From NCBI RefSeq assembly GCF_014653945.1, contig NZ_BNAU01000010.1:62001-126000 (forward strand): 64,000 nt of DNA, in the 5' to 3' direction. Numbering within the stretch: the stretch's first letter is position 1; each line of letters begins with the position of its first letter. Source of the DNA: Amycolatopsis deserti (GTDB lineage: Bacteria > Actinomycetota > Actinomycetes > Mycobacteriales > Pseudonocardiaceae). The translations under genes and the position numbers were made by a program. This document shows, one piece after another, positions 8,860 through 17,780 of the stretch. The notes below the pieces were generated by a model. It made no database searches and had not been told where the DNA came from. It saw only the letters and a program-made list of their open reading frames with translations.

Positions 8860-10515
8860 AGCCGCTGCCGCAGCTCCCGCTTGAGGATCTTGCCCGCTGC
8901 CGACACCGGGATCTCGTCGACGAACCGCAGCTCGCGGATCCGCTTGTAGGGCAGGACGTTGTCGTTGACCGCGGACAGGATCTCCGCCTCGGTCACGGTT
9001 TCGTCCGCCCGCACGACGAAGGCCACCGGCAGCTCGCCGACATCGGCCTGCTTGCGTCCCACGACGGCCGCCGCGGCGACGCCGGGGTGCGCGATCAGCA
9101 GCTCCTCCAGCTCGCGCGGGTACACGTTGTACCCCTTGTACAGCAGCATGTCCTTCTTGCGGTCCACAATGGACAAGTAGCCGTCCTTGTCCAGGATGCC
9201 GATGTCGCCGGTGTGCAGCCAGCCGTCCACCAGCACGGCGGCCGTCTCGTCGGGCCGGTTGTGGTAGCCCGCCATCACCTGCGGCCCGCGGATGCACACC
9301 TCGCCCTGCTCGCCCTCGGGCACCGGGTCCTCGCCGCCCTCCAGGGGCACGATCTTGACCTCGGTGTCGAACACCGGCACGCCCACCGACCCCTGTTTGC
9401 GCAGGCCGGAGCGGAACGCCGGGTTGATCGTGGCGCCCATGGTGACCTCGGTGAGGCCGTAGCCCTCGGTGATCACCGCGTCCGGGAACCGCGCCGCCAG
9501 CGCCTTGAGCATCTCGTGCGGCAGGGGTGCGGCGCCGGAGCTGATGCCGCGCACGGACGACAGGTCGCGCGTGGCGAGGTCCGGGCTGGCCAGTAGCGCC
9601 GCGAACAGGGCGGGCGCGCCGCCGATCGAGGTGACCCGCAGGCGTTCGGCGTCGGCCAGGTAGGCGACCGGGTCGAAGCGGTCGTGCAGCGTGGTCGAAC
9701 CGCCGCCCATGACCGGCACGTTGAGCCCGCCGATGGTGCCCATCGCGTGGAACCACGGCGTGAGGTTGATGCCAGAGCCGGTGCCCAGCCGGGTGGGCCA
9801 CTCGTCGGGACTGCCGACCTGGTCGAGCGTGAGGTCGCCGTCGTCGTCCAGCGCCGGCAGCGATCCGGTGCCCCAGCACGCGTACTGCAGCGTGTTGACC
9901 ACGACGTTGCGGTGCGGCAGCCGGACGCCCTTCGACCGGCCGGTGGTGCCGCCGGTGTAGGAGAGGTGGGCGAGGTGGGTGCTGGTGTCGATGTCCAGCT
10001 CGGGGCGGGTGTCCGGCTGGTCGGCGTAGAAGGCCTGGAACTCGACCTGGCCGTCGGCGAGGTCGTCCGGCGCGACGACCACGACCAGCTCGACGGCGGT
10101 CTGGATGCGGACCGCGGTCAGTACCGGCGCGACCTTGCCGAGCGTGACCACCGCGACGGCGCCGGAGTCGGCGAGCTGGTGGGCGAGGTCCGCGGGCGGC
10201 AGCAGCGGGTTCGCCGGGGTGAAGGTCGCGCCGGCGAGCAGGGTCCCGTAGTAGGCGACCGGGTAGGCGAGGCAGTTGGGCAGGTGGATGGCGACCGTGG
10301 CACCCGGCCCGATGCCCCGTGCGCGGAGCGCGTTGGCGAACCGGCAGGCGGCGCCGTAGGTCTGGGCGTAGGTGAGGGAGCGGTCGTGGTGGGTGAACGC
10401 GGGTTCGGTCGCCGTAGCGTTTCGCGGCGCCGGCCAGTATCGACCCGGCGGGGACGTCGGGGTAGTCCAGCGATCTCGGGAGGTGGGGCGGCCATGACCC
10501 AGCAGTGATCGGCAT
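8856..10515 (-). pseudogene. Acyl-CoA ligase (AMP-binding family), apparent frameshift near its N-terminus
   Basis: Intact codons 10151-8856 give the body of an adenylate-forming fatty acyl-CoA synthetase: YTGGTTGRSKG (ATP-binding), EGYGLTEVTMG, LHTGDIG, DRKKDMLLYKGYNVYPRELEE and C-terminal ILKREL. The N-terminal part (ATG 10515, PRSLDYPDVPAGSILAGAAKRYGDR) lies in another frame. One extra base around 10401-10408 separates KRYGDR from the expected PAFTHHDRSLTY. No start codon with a ribosome site exists between the shift and GTG 10151. Starting there would remove over 100 residues of the fold. It is either a pseudogene or a base-call error. It lies divergent to an acyl-CoA dehydrogenase. Confidence 0.75.
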
Positions 10516-10559
10516 CACCCCACCATAGAGCGAAGGTGCGGCCCAGAACACAATTCCGG

Positions 10560-10577
10560 CTAGTGAACGAGCACTAA
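10560..10577. promoter_or_regulatory. Inverted repeat between divergent fatty-acid genes
   Basis: TAGTGAACGAGCACTA (10561-10576) has perfect 5-bp arms TAGTG/CACTA around a central CG, in the gap shared by the acyl-CoA ligase and the acyl-CoA dehydrogenase. Its size suits a TetR-type regulator of fatty-acid degradation. No adjacent regulator gene is present, so the binder is unknown. Confidence 0.4.
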
Positions 10578-10621
10578 CATGGATGGCGGACTTCTTACCC
10601 GCTCGATGAAAGGTGACGACG

Positions 10622-11782
10622 GTGTCGGAGACCCCGGGCCTCTACCAGCTGGCCGAGGAGCACGAGGAGCTGCGTGCTGCCGTGCGTGCGCTGGCGGAGA
10701 AGGAGATCGCGCCTTACGCCGCCGAGGTGGACGAGCAGGAGCGGTACCCGTACGAGGCGTTGAAGGCGCTCAACGCGTCCGGCTTCAACGCGGTGCACAT
10801 CCCGGAGGCCTACGAGGGCCAGGGTGCGGACGCGATCGCGGCGTGCATCGTGATCGAGGAGGTCGCGCGGGTCGACGCGTCGGCGTCGCTGATCCCGGCG
10901 GTGAACAAGCTGGGCACCCAGCCGATCCTGCTGTCGGCGTCGGAGGAGCTCAAGAAGCTGGTGCTGCCGGAGATCGCGGCCGGGGCGACGGCGTCGTACG
11001 GGCTGTCGGAGCGGGAGGCCGGCTCGGACACCGCGTCGATGCGGACCCGCGCCCGGCTGGACGGCGACCACTGGGTGCTGAACGGGACGAAGGCGTGGAT
11101 CACCAACGCCGGCGAGTCGACGTGGTACACGGTGATGGCGGTGACCGACCCGGACGCACCGAAGAAGTCGAACGGGATTTCGGCGTTCGTGGTGCACAAG
11201 GACGACCCGGGTTTCTCGGTCGGCCCCAAGGAGAAGAAACTCGGCATCAAGGGCTCGCCGACGCGGGAGATCTACTTCGAGAACTGCACCATCCCGGCGG
11301 ACCGGATCATCGGTGAGCCCGGAACCGGCCTGAAGACGGCGCTGCGCACGCTGGACCACACGCGGCCGACGATCGGGGCGCAGGCGCTGGGCATCGCGCA
11401 GGGCGCGCTCGACGCGGCAGTGGCGTATGTGAAGGAGCGCAAGCAGTTCGGTAAGGCGATCGGCGAGTTCCAGGGCGTGCAGTTCATGCTGGCGGACATG
11501 GGCACGAAGATCGAGGCCGCGCGGCACCTGGTGTACGCCTCCGCGGCGGCCACCGAGCGCGGCGACGCGCGCGCCGGATTCATGGCCTCGGCCGCGAAGT
11601 CCTACGCCTCGGACGTGGCGATGTCGGTGACGACGGACGCCGTGCAGCTCTTCGGCGGCGCCGGCTACACCCGCGACTTCCCGGTGGAACGCATGATGCG
11701 CGACGCGAAGATCACGCAGATCTACGAGGGCACGAACCAGATCCAGCGCCTGGTGATGGCGCGGGCCCTGCTGAAGGGCTGA
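10622..11782 (+). CDS. Acyl-CoA dehydrogenase (FadE25-like)
   Basis: An FAD enzyme introducing the alpha-beta double bond into acyl-CoA. The 386-residue form starting at GTG 10622 has AAAGG eight bases upstream; GTG 10613 in the same frame overlaps that site and is less likely. Landmarks: YGLSEREAGSD (flavin/substrate loop), WITNAGE, QFGKAIGEFQGVQF and the catalytic glutamate in QIYEGTNQIQR near the C-terminus. In M. tuberculosis fadE25 lies next to purE-purK, as here, so short/branched-chain substrates are likely. It is followed by a strong terminator. Confidence 0.93.
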   Translation: MSETPGLYQLAEEHEELRAAVRALAEKEIAPYAAEVDEQERYPYEALKALNASGFNAVHIPEAYEGQGADAIAACIVIEEVARVDASASLIPAVNKLGTQPILLSASEELKKLVLPEIAAGATASYGLSEREAGSDTASMRTRARLDGDHWVLNGTKAWITNAGESTWYTVMAVTDPDAPKKSNGISAFVVHKDDPGFSVGPKEKKLGIKGSPTREIYFENCTIPADRIIGEPGTGLKTALRTLDHTRPTIGAQALGIAQGALDAAVAYVKERKQFGKAIGEFQGVQFMLADMGTKIEAARHLVYASAAATERGDARAGFMASAAKSYASDVAMSVTTDAVQLFGGAGYTRDFPVERMMRDAKITQIYEGTNQIQRLVMARALLKG

Positions 11783-11794
11783 TCGAGGTTTCGG

Positions 11795-11839
11795 CGGCGC
11801 GGTGCCCGGGCTACGGCTCGGGTGCCGCGCCGTTTTTTT
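11795..11839 (+). terminator. Rho-independent terminator after the acyl-CoA dehydrogenase
   Basis: CGGCGCGG (11795-11802) pairs with CCGCGCCG (11825-11832). Two G-U pairs and a CCCG/CGGG extension continue the stem, which is followed by seven T residues (11833-11839). Confidence 0.85.
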
Positions 11840-12027
11840 GGGCTTCGCAGGCTGGCCGTTGGCAATTTCGCATTCGAGGTCGGCGAGCGGGCGTGTCGTG
11901 GTGACCGCCCCGGTGCTGTGGACCGAACAGCGCTGAACCAGAGCCCCTGTGGTCCTGCTCACCCGTTCCTGTCCAGTATGTGGGTATTTCACCACCCGCT
12001 CACCTGGCTCCGGTACCGTCGACCCCG

Positions 12028-12047
12028 CTAGTTGAAACTTCAACCAG
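12028..12047. promoter_or_regulatory. Palindromic operator-like site upstream of doxX-type gene
   Basis: GTTGAA-ac-TTCAAC (12031-12044), extendable by CT/AG with one mismatch, ends 17 bases before the DoxX start and just before its GGGGAG ribosome site. Position and symmetry suit a repressor operator of the MarR type. No regulator gene lies beside it. Confidence 0.5.
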
Positions 12048-12061
12048 AACGGGGAGCAGGG

Positions 12062-12487
12062 ATGTACGACCGAGTCAAGGACGTGGCGGCGCTGATCGGC
12101 CGGGTCGCGGTGGGGGTGGTCTTCCTCGCGCACGGCCTGCAGAAGTGGGACGCCGGGCTGGACGGTGTCACGAACATGATGAGCGGCATCGGCGTGCCGT
12201 TGCCGGCCCTGTCCGCCCTCTTCCTCATCGTCCTCGAGACGATCGGCGCGGTGGCGTTCATCGCCGGCGTCGCGCTGCCCGTGCTGGGCCTGCTGTTCGC
12301 CGTGGACATGGTCGGCGCGATCTTCTGGGTCCACCTCGACGCGGGCCTGACCGGCCAGGGCGGCTACGAACTCGTGCTCGTCCTCGGCGCCGCGGCCCTC
12401 GCGCTCGGGTTCAACGGCGGTCGCCTCTCGCTGGACCACCTGCTCCTCGGCCGGCGGGCACGCAAGGCCGAACCGCAGACCGTCTAG
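12062..12487 (+). CDS. DoxX-family membrane protein
   Basis: A 141-residue protein with four predicted membrane helices. It has IGRVAVGVVFLAHGLQKW at residues about 12-29, the DoxX/SURF4-like first helix with its HG-x-QK motif. DoxX proteins are linked to membrane-associated oxidative stress handling in mycobacteria, but their chemistry is not settled. ATG at 12062 follows GGGGAGCAGG. A palindrome directly upstream suggests repressor control. Its stop overlaps the stop of the convergent gene by four bases. Confidence 0.85.
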   Translation: MYDRVKDVAALIGRVAVGVVFLAHGLQKWDAGLDGVTNMMSGIGVPLPALSALFLIVLETIGAVAFIAGVALPVLGLLFAVDMVGAIFWVHLDAGLTGQGGYELVLVLGAAALALGFNGGRLSLDHLLLGRRARKAEPQTV

Positions 12488-13182
12488 GCGAGCAGGTCCA
12501 CCGTCGTCCGCTCGGCGGCCCGCCGGGCGTCCAGCTTCGACGGGTCCGGGTTGGAAATCTGCACCAGGTGGGCGCCGGCTGACAACGGGGTCAGCAGGCC
12601 GTCCAGCACACCCTCCGGCACCGTCCACTCCACAGTGGACAACACCCGCGCCCCGGGGCCGAGCTTTTCCGCACGCGCACGGGCTTCCGACAGCACCTCG
12701 TCCACAGTGGAACCCGCCAGTGCCGGGGTGTCCCCGGCGATCGGGATCATCGGGCTGAAGTCGTCGCCGTACGCGCGGGCTTCGTTGAGGTAGTCCAGCG
12801 CACCCGGAACCGGCGCGGTCAGCCCCCGCCCCATCGGGTCCAGCGCCACGACCGCCGTCGCCTCGGCGCCCTCGCCCGAACCGCCCGGCGCGACGAACGC
12901 CACCCGCGCACCCGACGGCGAAGCGACCACCTCCGCCCCGCACCACCACGCCCCGAGCAGCACCCCCGCCGTCTGCCAGTGCGCGGGCAGCGCCACGGCC
13001 ACCGGATCGCCCGGCTCCACGTCGAACTCCTCGACCAGCCAGTTCGCCGTCTTCGCGGCCCAGTTCGCGGTCGTCGCCACCGACAGCTCCACCCGGGTGC
13101 CCGCGGCGTCGTCGTAGTGGGTGATCAGCGGCTTCCCCGGCTGGGCCAGCAGGGGACGGAACAACGCATCAGTCAGCGACAC
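12484..13182 (-). CDS. TIGR03089-family protein (adenylate-forming-like, truncated fold)
   Basis: A 232-residue protein with only the N-terminal half features of AMP-binding enzymes (PLITHYDDAAGTRVELS, NWLVEEFDVEPGDPVAVALP, GAWWCGAEVV). It lacks the P-loop and C-terminal hinge. This length and pattern match the actinobacterial family TIGR03089, found next to LCP genes in M. tuberculosis (Rv3268 beside Rv3267). The function is unknown and catalysis is doubtful. It lies downstream of the LCP gene on the same strand (43-base gap) and may be co-transcribed. Confidence 0.82.
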   Translation of the reverse strand: MSLTDALFRPLLAQPGKPLITHYDDAAGTRVELSVATTANWAAKTANWLVEEFDVEPGDPVAVALPAHWQTAGVLLGAWWCGAEVVASPSGARVAFVAPGGSGEGAEATAVVALDPMGRGLTAPVPGALDYLNEARAYGDDFSPMIPIAGDTPALAGSTVDEVLSEARARAEKLGPGARVLSTVEWTVPEGVLDGLLTPLSAGAHLVQISNPDPSKLDARRAAERTTVDLLA

Positions 13183-13225
13183 GCCCTGAATGTAGCCGCC
13201 GCGCGCAGATGGGCGAGGGGCCGGC

Positions 13226-14419
13226 CTAGTTCACACACGTCACCCCGGCGGGCACGGCCTGCACGACCCCGCCCGAAGACGCCCCGCCACCCGAACCGGG
13301 ACTCCGCCCGGCCAGCCCGGCGAAGAACTGCCGCACCGCGACCGGATCGACCTCCACGATGCTCTGCTCCCCGTCCGGGCTGCGGCCGTCGATCGTGATC
13401 ACCGGGATCGTCGTGAACGTGACGTCCCCGGACGCCAGCCCCTTGGCCTTGTCCGCGAACTGCAGCAGGTCGAAGTCCGGGTCGAGCACCAGCGACCGGT
13501 GCAGCGCGTCGGTCAGGTCGCCGAGCGTGCCCGGGTTCGCCAGCACCCCGGCCGACAGCACCTTGTGCAGCGCCGAGGACAGGAACGCCTGCTGCCGCAC
13601 GATCCGGTCCAGGTCCCCGCGCGGCAGGTTCTTCCGCTGCCGCACGAACGACAGCGCCTCGCCGCCGGACACCGTCTGCACCCCGGCGCGGAAGTCGGCG
13701 CCGGAGTCCTTGTCCTCGGTCGCGTGGTTCAGGCACACCTCGACCCCGCCGAGGGCCTCGGTGATCAGGTAGAACCCGAGCAGGTTGACCTCGGCGTAGT
13801 GGTCGATCCGCACCTGCGTGAAGTCCTGCACGGCCTGCACCAGCGCCTGCCGCCCGGCCTGGTCGGAGTCGCGCTCGACCTCGGCCGCGTCCCGCTTGCC
13901 CTGGCGGCGCAGCTCGTCGGCCTTCGCCTGCTTGGCGACGCCGTACACCGAGTTGATCTTGCCCTGCCCGCCGCGCGGCACGTCGATCCAGGTGTCGCGC
14001 GGGATCGACACCGCGAACGGCTTCGCACCGTTCTTCGGGATCCGCACGACGATGATCGTGTCGGTGTTCACCCCGCTGGTCTGCTCGGTGCGCAGCGTCT
14101 TGAGCACCTGCAGCGGCAGCGCGTTGCCCTGCATGTCGGTCCGGGCGTCCGCGCCGACCAGCAGGATGTCGTCGCCCCCGTCGTCGGCGGGCGGCGCCGG
14201 CTTGTCCTCGGGCAGGTCGAGGGCGTCCGTGGTGTGCACGTTGCCCTGCACCTCGTGGTAGGTCGCCCAGGCGTACCCGGTGGCGGCCAGCGCGACCACC
14301 GAGACCAGCGCGACCACCGCCTTCCCGGTCGCGCGGAACGGGTGACGACGCCGGGCCGGTGGCTCCTCGGCGGGGGCCGTCGACCGCGGGTAGGGCGTCG
14401 GTTTCGGCTCGTCGTCCAT
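13226..14419 (-). CDS. LytR-CpsA-Psr (LCP) family glycopolymer ligase, copy 1
   Basis: LCP proteins transfer lipid-linked glycopolymers to peptidoglycan (arabinogalactan in mycolata). The 397-residue protein has a cytoplasmic Arg/Pro-rich N-terminus, one transmembrane helix (about residues 33-51, AVVALVSVVALAATGYAWA) and the LCP domain from about 85. That domain has ILLVGADART, VSIPRDTWIDVP, KINSVYG, SFVRQRKNLPRGDLDRI and RQQAFL, all with the expected Asp/Arg residues. After a Gly/Ser linker it ends GVTCVN, shared with the neighbouring paralogue. ATG at 14419. Confidence 0.93.
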   Translation of the reverse strand: MDDEPKPTPYPRSTAPAEEPPARRRHPFRATGKAVVALVSVVALAATGYAWATYHEVQGNVHTTDALDLPEDKPAPPADDGGDDILLVGADARTDMQGNALPLQVLKTLRTEQTSGVNTDTIIVVRIPKNGAKPFAVSIPRDTWIDVPRGGQGKINSVYGVAKQAKADELRRQGKRDAAEVERDSDQAGRQALVQAVQDFTQVRIDHYAEVNLLGFYLITEALGGVEVCLNHATEDKDSGADFRAGVQTVSGGEALSFVRQRKNLPRGDLDRIVRQQAFLSSALHKVLSAGVLANPGTLGDLTDALHRSLVLDPDFDLLQFADKAKGLASGDVTFTTIPVITIDGRSPDGEQSIVEVDPVAVRQFFAGLAGRSPGSGGGASSGGVVQAVPAGVTCVN

Positions 14420-14473
14420 CCCCGTGTCTCCCCCCTCGTCAGCCCCTGGGAACCAGGTTAAGGCACCGGGGCG

Positions 14474-15778
14474 TCAGTTCACACAGGGCACGTCGCCCGC
14501 GGTGATGGGCGGCGGCGCGGGGGAGGACGAGGTCGGAACCGGGGTGCTCGTCGTGGTGGCGGGCCGTCGGCTGGGGCTGCTGGGCGGTGCGCTGGAGGAG
14601 GACGGCGCCGAGGTGGGTGCGGCCGAACTCGACGCAGGCCGGCCCGAGTCGGAGGTGAGCTGGTCGACGAACGCGTGCACGGCCTGCGGGTCGACGCGCA
14701 CGACGTCGGCGCCGCCGATGGTGGCGTTGCCGATCACCGGGATGGTGCGGAACTCGATGTTGCCGCCGTTGAGCCCGCGCATCTGGGCGGCGAACTCTGG
14801 CAGGTCCCAGTTGTCGGAGAGCACCACCGACTTCTTGACGGCGGTGATCACGTCGGAGAGCTTGCCCGGGTTGGCCAGCACGTCCCGGGAGAGCATCTTG
14901 CGCGCCAGCCCGGACAGGAACGCCTGCTGGCGCGCGATGCGGCCCAGGTCGCCGCCCGGCAGGTCGTAGCGCTGCCGCACGAACGCCAGCGCCTGCACGC
15001 CCTCGATGGTCTGCCGCCCGGCGGGCAGGTCGACCCCGGACTTGCGCTCGCGCACCGGCGCCTTGAGGCACACCTCGATCCCGCCGAGGGCCCGCGTCAC
15101 CTCGTAGAAGCTCGCCAGGTTCACCTCGGCGTAGCGGTCGATCATGCCGGGCTTGCCGATGAACGTCTCGAGCGTGGCGATGAGGTTCTTCCGGCCGGTG
15201 ACCTTGGCCTGCTCGTCGGCCGTCCTCAGGTCGACGCCCTGCTGCTGGAGTTCCTTGAACTTGTCGTTGTAGGCGTAGACGAACGCGCCGTTGAGCTTGT
15301 GCTTGCCGAACCCGCCGGCCAGCTCGACCCACGAGTCGCGCGGGAACGAGATCGCCACCGCGCGGCGCCCGTCCTGCGGGATGTGCACGAGGATCATCGT
15401 GTCGGTCTGCTTCTCGCCGTCGGACTCGCCGGCGTGCAGCATGTCCAGCACCTCGCGGGGCAGCGGGTTGCCCTGCGCGTCGGTGCGGCTGTCCATGCCG
15501 ACCAGCAGGATGTCGACCGCGCCGTCGAGCGGCACCGCGTGCAGCTCCTCGTCGAACACCTGGGTGGTGGACAGGCCGGAGTTGGGGTCGCCGATGAACT
15601 GCCAGCCGTACCAGGTGATGGTGAGGACCGCGACCGACACCAGGGCGACGACCAGCTTGCCGCCGCGCCGGGCGACGACGGCGATGCGGTGGCGCCGCCG
15701 CCGGGGAGACGGGATGGGCCGCGCGGGCCACGCGACCTCGTCCGCGGCCTCCAGGCGGGTGGTAAGCCCGTCGGTCAC
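14474..15778 (-). CDS. LytR-CpsA-Psr (LCP) family glycopolymer ligase, copy 2
   Basis: A 434-residue paralogue and upstream partner of copy 1 (54-base gap). One transmembrane helix lies at about residues 35-55. LCP motifs: ILLVGMDSRTD, AISFPRDSWVEL, KLNGAFVYAY, AFVRQRYDLPGGDLGRIARQ. The C-terminal linker is Ser/Pro/Thr-rich (about 370-425) and the protein ends AGDVPCVN, so the terminal CVN is conserved. GTG at 15778 follows GGGAGGGAG. It is divergent from rmlB across 107 bp; both probably serve the same rhamnose-containing wall polymer. Confidence 0.93.
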   Translation of the reverse strand: MTDGLTTRLEAADEVAWPARPIPSPRRRRHRIAVVARRGGKLVVALVSVAVLTITWYGWQFIGDPNSGLSTTQVFDEELHAVPLDGAVDILLVGMDSRTDAQGNPLPREVLDMLHAGESDGEKQTDTMILVHIPQDGRRAVAISFPRDSWVELAGGFGKHKLNGAFVYAYNDKFKELQQQGVDLRTADEQAKVTGRKNLIATLETFIGKPGMIDRYAEVNLASFYEVTRALGGIEVCLKAPVRERKSGVDLPAGRQTIEGVQALAFVRQRYDLPGGDLGRIARQQAFLSGLARKMLSRDVLANPGKLSDVITAVKKSVVLSDNWDLPEFAAQMRGLNGGNIEFRTIPVIGNATIGGADVVRVDPQAVHAFVDQLTSDSGRPASSSAAPTSAPSSSSAPPSSPSRRPATTTSTPVPTSSSPAPPPITAGDVPCVN

Positions 15779-15885
15779 ACTCGCTCCCTCCCAGCCCCCG
15801 ACCCGAGTGAATGCCTCCAGATTACTGTTCGGGTGAGTGAAGCGGCCGTGGGCTGGTCCATGACGATCTTGAGGAGGAGCAGGCG

Positions 15886-16878
15886 ATGCGGGTCCTGGTG
15901 ACCGGGGGCGCGGGTTTCATCGGCTCGCACTACGTCCGGCAGGCGATCTCGGGGGCCTACCCGGCGCTCGCCGACGCCGAGGTGGTGGTGCTCGACAAGC
16001 TCACCTACGCCGGCAACGAGGCCAACCTGGCGCCGGTCGCGGACTCCCCGCGGCTGCGGTTCGTGCGCGGCGACATCACCGACGCGGAGGTGGTCGCCGA
16101 GGTCATGACGGGCGTCGACCTGGTCGTCCACTTCGCCGCCGAGTCGCATGTGGACCGCTCCATCCTCGGCTCCGCCGACTTCGTGCTGACCAACGTGTTG
16201 GGCACGCAGACCCTGCTGCAGGCCGCGCTGGACGCCGGGGTGGGCAGGTTCGTGCACGTCTCGACGGACGAGGTGTACGGCTCGATCGAGAGCGGATCGT
16301 GGTCGGAAGACCACGTCCTGGAACCGAATTCGCCGTACTCGGCGTCGAAGGCGTCCTCCGATCTGATCGCGCGGTCCTACTTCCGGACGCACGGACTACC
16401 CGTGTGCGTGACGCGGTGTTCGAACAACTACGGGCCGTACCAGTTTCCGGAGAAGGTCATCCCGCTTTTCGTTACCAACTTGTTGGACGGGCTGACGGTC
16501 CCGCTCTACGGCGACGGGCTGAACGTCCGTGACTGGCTGCACGTGGACGACCACTGCCACGGCATCCAGCTGGTGGCCGAGGGCGGCCGTCCGGGGGAGA
16601 TCTACAACATCGGCGGTGGCACGGAGTTGACCAACCGTGAGCTGACCGAGCGACTGCTGGCCGCGGTCGGGGTCGGCTGGGAACGGGTCGAGCAGGTCGC
16701 CGACCGCAAGGGGCACGACCGGCGGTACTCGGTGGACATCACCAAGATCAGCACCGAGCTCGGGTACGCGCCGAGGGTTTCCTTCGACGAGGGTCTGGCG
16801 GCTACCGTGCGCTGGTACGCCGACAATCGCGCGTGGTGGGAGCCGCTGAAGCGGCGCGCCGCGCTGGTGGGGAAGTGA
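15886..16878 (+). CDS. rmlB: dTDP-glucose 4,6-dehydratase RmlB
   Basis: RmlB catalyses the second step of dTDP-L-rhamnose synthesis. The 330-residue SDR protein has the NAD-binding GGAGFIGSHY (residues 7-16), STDEVYG (about 126-132) with the catalytic acid pair, and the catalytic YSASK (about 151-155). ATG 15886 has GAGGAGGAG upstream. The next gene, rmlD, overlaps or nearly overlaps its stop. rmlA and rmlC are not in the window. Confidence 0.96.
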   Translation: MRVLVTGGAGFIGSHYVRQAISGAYPALADAEVVVLDKLTYAGNEANLAPVADSPRLRFVRGDITDAEVVAEVMTGVDLVVHFAAESHVDRSILGSADFVLTNVLGTQTLLQAALDAGVGRFVHVSTDEVYGSIESGSWSEDHVLEPNSPYSASKASSDLIARSYFRTHGLPVCVTRCSNNYGPYQFPEKVIPLFVTNLLDGLTVPLYGDGLNVRDWLHVDDHCHGIQLVAEGGRPGEIYNIGGGTELTNRELTERLLAAVGVGWERVEQVADRKGHDRRYSVDITKISTELGYAPRVSFDEGLAATVRWYADNRAWWEPLKRRAALVGK

Positions 16879-16880
16879 CG

Positions 16881-17780
16881 ATGCTCAGTGTGCTCGTGCC
16901 CGGCGGAACGGGGCAGCTCGGCAGCGCCCTGTCCGCGCTCGCCTCGGCCGACGTCCAGGTGGTCGCGCCCTCGTCGGCCGAACTCGACCTGACCAGCGCC
17001 GGTTCGGTGATCGCCGCGGTCAACGCGCTGGCCGCCGAGGCCGCCGAGGCCGGGCGCAGCCCGCTGGTGATCAACGCCGCCGCCTACACGGCGGTGGACG
17101 CGGCGGAAACCGACGAGCCGCGGGCGTTCCGGATCAACGCGGACGGTGCGCGCGTGCTGGCGGCGGCGTGTTCGTCGCGGCGGGTGCCGCTGATCCACGT
17201 GTCGACCGACTACGTGTTCCCCGGCGACGCGTCACGGCCGTACGAGCCGGAGGACCCGCTGGGGCCGCGCAGCGCGTACGGCCGGACCAAGGCGGCGGGT
17301 GAGGACGCGGTGCTGGGCTCCGGTGCCCGGGCCTGGGTCGTGCGGACGGCCTGGGTGTACGGCCCGGGTGGGGCGAACTTCGTGGAAACCATGCGCCGCC
17401 TGGAGAGCGAGCGGGACACGCTGTCCGTTGTGGACGATCAGCGGGGGTCGCCGACCTCGGCCGCCGACCTGGCCGCCGGACTGTTGGAGCTCGGCCGGGC
17501 CGTGGTGAGCGGGCGCGGGCCGCAGCGGCGGGTGCTGCACTGCACCAACGCCGGGGAGACCACGTGGTTCGGCTTCGCGCGGGCGATCTTCGAGGAGCTG
17601 GGTGCGGACCCGGAGCGGGTCGAGCCGTGCACGACGGCCGAGTTCCCCCGGCCGGCGCCCCGGCCGCCGTACTCGGTGCTGTCCAACGAGGCGTGGCAGC
17701 GGGCGGGGCTCACGCCGCTGCGCCCGTGGCGGGAGGCGCTGCACGCCTACCTCAGCGGGGACGCAGACCGTCCACGATGA
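16881..17780 (+). CDS. rmlD: dTDP-4-dehydrorhamnose reductase RmlD
   Basis: The final reductase of dTDP-L-rhamnose synthesis. The 299-residue SDR begins MLSVLVPGGTGQLGSAL and has NAAAYTAVDAAE, HVSTDYVFPG, and the catalytic YGRTKAAGE. ATG 16881 has GGGGAAG at good spacing; GTG 16875, overlapping the rmlB stop, is an in-frame alternative. Translational coupling to rmlB is likely. The 3' end overlaps the convergent TetR gene by 29 bases. Confidence 0.95.
   Translation: MLSVLVPGGTGQLGSALSALASADVQVVAPSSAELDLTSAGSVIAAVNALAAEAAEAGRSPLVINAAAYTAVDAAETDEPRAFRINADGARVLAAACSSRRVPLIHVSTDYVFPGDASRPYEPEDPLGPRSAYGRTKAAGEDAVLGSGARAWVVRTAWVYGPGGANFVETMRRLESERDTLSVVDDQRGSPTSAADLAAGLLELGRAVVSGRGPQRRVLHCTNAGETTWFGFARAIFEELGADPERVEPCTTAEFPRPAPRPPYSVLSNEAWQRAGLTPLRPWREALHAYLSGDADRPR

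Noticed and set aside
7726-10551. A 941-codon minus-strand frame across the oxidoreductase and ligase
   Set aside because: Only its first 50 residues are real (ligase N-terminus before the frameshift); the rest is a shadow of two other genes.
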